Shown piece by piece: positions 57,101 to 60,100 of a DNA stretch of 64,000 nt (within the stretch, counting starts at the first letter, position 1; every line of letters begins with the position of its first letter). The notes beneath the pieces were generated by a model, which was not told where the DNA came from, ran no database searches, and saw nothing but the letters and a program-made list of their open reading frames with translations. The stretch is taken from the NCBI GenBank assembly GCA_002633005.1, contig NMRA01000142.1, forward strand, positions 192,272 to 256,271, written 5' to 3'. This stretch comes from Phoronis australis. Taxonomy: Eukaryota; Phoronida; Phoronidae. The position numbers were made by a program, and so were the translations under genes.

Positions 57101-60100
57101 CAGTCAACTTTCTGGTGACAAGTTTACCCCCTCCATACAAGCAGACATACGCAATGTTGATAGCATCAGAATTTTGCAAAGTGTGAAAAAAATGACTTCC
57201 CAAAAGTAAAGCACCTGGAGAGAATACCACTGACTAAATGAAAATTTAATATTGTTGCCATGACGTTTCGATGTCAAATTATGCAATAATTTTACACGCA
57301 AATCAAAAATATAACAACAATGAATATTTTTTATATTTTTTTCTCATTGACACAAAGGACATACCACAGACACACGGAATTTGATGACTGGTATCAGGTC
57401 TCTCCACTGAAGCCAATTGGCTGACTCTTCACTGGAAAATGAAATTAATCAAATCATACACTTTATTGGACATGCAATATCTATGCTAACTGGCCAATAT
57501 GAAACATGACATTTGCATGAATTGTTTTGTAATGTAAGACCTGAGAAAATTTTCAAATTTGGCTTTACAGTTGAACATCATATCTCAGAAATAGATTTAA
57601 ATTAAGTGGTACTTTATGCACTGCTCTTAAAAACGAGGATGTCAAATATTGGCACTTTCAGAAATCTTATGAAAAGTTACATTGCTTTTAAAAACAAAAA
57701 CAAAAAGATAAAATACACATCATCTTGTTACAGTCTAAGCTAACACTTGATTGATGAGAATTCAGAGACAATGAATAGTAAAAATTATCCAGTTTACGAC
57801 AGCGTCTAAAATTTGTGGCATCAATGTTAAAGCCAAAATTGAATTTTTTGATTCTGAAGACTGGAACACGGGCGATTTCTACATTTATCACATTTCTCAA
57901 GTATCAGCCACTGTGTTTCATATCAGCAGAACCTGAAAACCAACTTGACAGATCATAAAACTGTTGAAAAAAGACAGAGACCAGTTTTCATGAGTCCTCA
58001 TGGTGTGCAACACTGAACTGAATGTTCGTTTATCACTGATTGCAATTCTTGAATTTGAGACAGTCAATGCTGCTTGTTTTTAAAATTTGGTACAGGCTCC
58101 GACATTCAGCAAAATAATAAGTTTTTCTCTGTCCCAAACTGGAGAACCTTTATCGTAGCCGCGTGAACACACGCTTGGCGTGATTAGTTTAATGGCTGAA
58201 AACCTAACCTACCCTTGAGCAGTCTCTTCCTCCTCCTGGTTATCATTGCCTGAGGCTAAAGTACCCTCATCTAGGTTGAACAATTTTTCAAGCCGTGCGT
58301 ATTCAGAGGACCTGTTGTAGACATGCCATTCGAGGCCTTCGAGGTAGAATGAGAGTCTAGTGTTACCTTGGGAGAAATCTGTGGACAAATAAAAGCTTAA
58401 TATTTAAGACTTACTAGAAATGTCTGAGAATAAGTCGTTGAGACACAGTTTGCTTAAATGCCGCCCACACACACAGAGACTTACCCTAGAACAAGTTACT
58501 CCTGGAACGAGTTGTTACTAGGTTTAAGGGCTGTGTGGACACTATTTAAACTAATGCAACTTGCCCCACTTGTGACAACTTACTCCACTTTATTGAGGTA
58601 GCGTAACTTGTTCTAGGGGAACTTGCACCACTTCTAATCACTGTCTGGCCGCAAACATGGGACAAGGCGGAAGTATCAGTTATGGTTACATAACAGACAG
58701 GTCTTCTTTCGTGTGCCGTATTCACATCAACTGTTCATTGTCATGTACAGAGCAACAACTTTTGCCTTACACAAGTTATCCGATGTGTGTGTGGAGACAC
58801 TCCACTTAAAAGTGGAGTGAATACTCCACTTAAAAGTGGAGTGAGTTGCACTTTGTCTAGTGCAAATTGTTCTAGGGTAGGCTGTGTGTGGATTAGAATT
58901 AACATTAAATTCTTAACAAATTCATATTTCCAATTAAAGTACTCAATTAATTCAATGAGTAAATGAAAAAAGCCTACTATTGAACAATTGCAAAAACAAA
59001 TAGTTTAACAATAGTGAGAAAACCTAATGAATGTCAATAATCAATTGTTTCACAAAATAATGCATAGATGTTTGTAAAGGCACTGAGTTTCCCGTCCTAG
59101 GGGTGTTACATGAAACGAAATATGAAATTTACACTCTGATCATCAAAAAGTTGTTCAAATTTCATCGCTTACTCAAATTACATTCATCACAGACTTAAGT
59201 TTGCACTGACCAAACTGAACACACAACGATCATTTCGCTAAAGTAACCTCCAAAACAAGTAACGTAGAAAATAATTTGACTTGACAAAATCAAACGCTGT
59301 CAATTATACGATTGATGAAAATCTCATGGATTCGGAGTTATCAACAATGAAAACAAGATGAACGCTGACTTACTAGTGGTAGGCAAACTCTGTGAGACAT
59401 TGTTACTGCTTCTGCTTAACTGTACAAAAGCTCTCACTCCGACATGGAATGTTCACAAAGTTGCAGAAAATCTTCAATCTACACTTAGGGTAGACTAATT
59501 CATGAAAATGTCCTCAATGTTTCAATTGTCAGCAGAGAACTGTAGTGCACATTGTATAATTTTACCAGCATGTTAAAATACCTTCACTGATGTCCTTAAC
59601 AGTGTAAGGACGCCACCATCTAAAAATAGCCCATCCGTCGACAATTCGTATAGCATAATCCTCGGTCACATAATGAACATCTCTGAACATGATCTTGCCA
59701 GAGAGGACAGAGAATGAAAATGAACCTAAGAAACAAACAAAAACGGAATTAAATGAGATACAAAATAGATTCATTAACCTGTAATTTTGCAGTTAAACAT
59801 TTGTGAATGTTGGTACCAAATTTTCTTTAATGCGCATGCTATTAAATTCTACACTGGCTTCTGACAATTTTGAGGAAGCTAGAATTGATAGAAACTGGAG
59901 CAGAGTAGTAGCACATGCATTAATTTGCATTAAGTTAATTTGTTGTTGATGAATCTACGACATGTGACCAGAAGAAGTGAACTGTTTAAAACTCTGATGA
60001 ATTGACTGAAAACAACACTAAAGACACAAATTCTTAATTAAAGATAACGAAAAATTCATAACTAATTAAGTGAAAGTTTGTAATCCATGCTTTAATAGAG

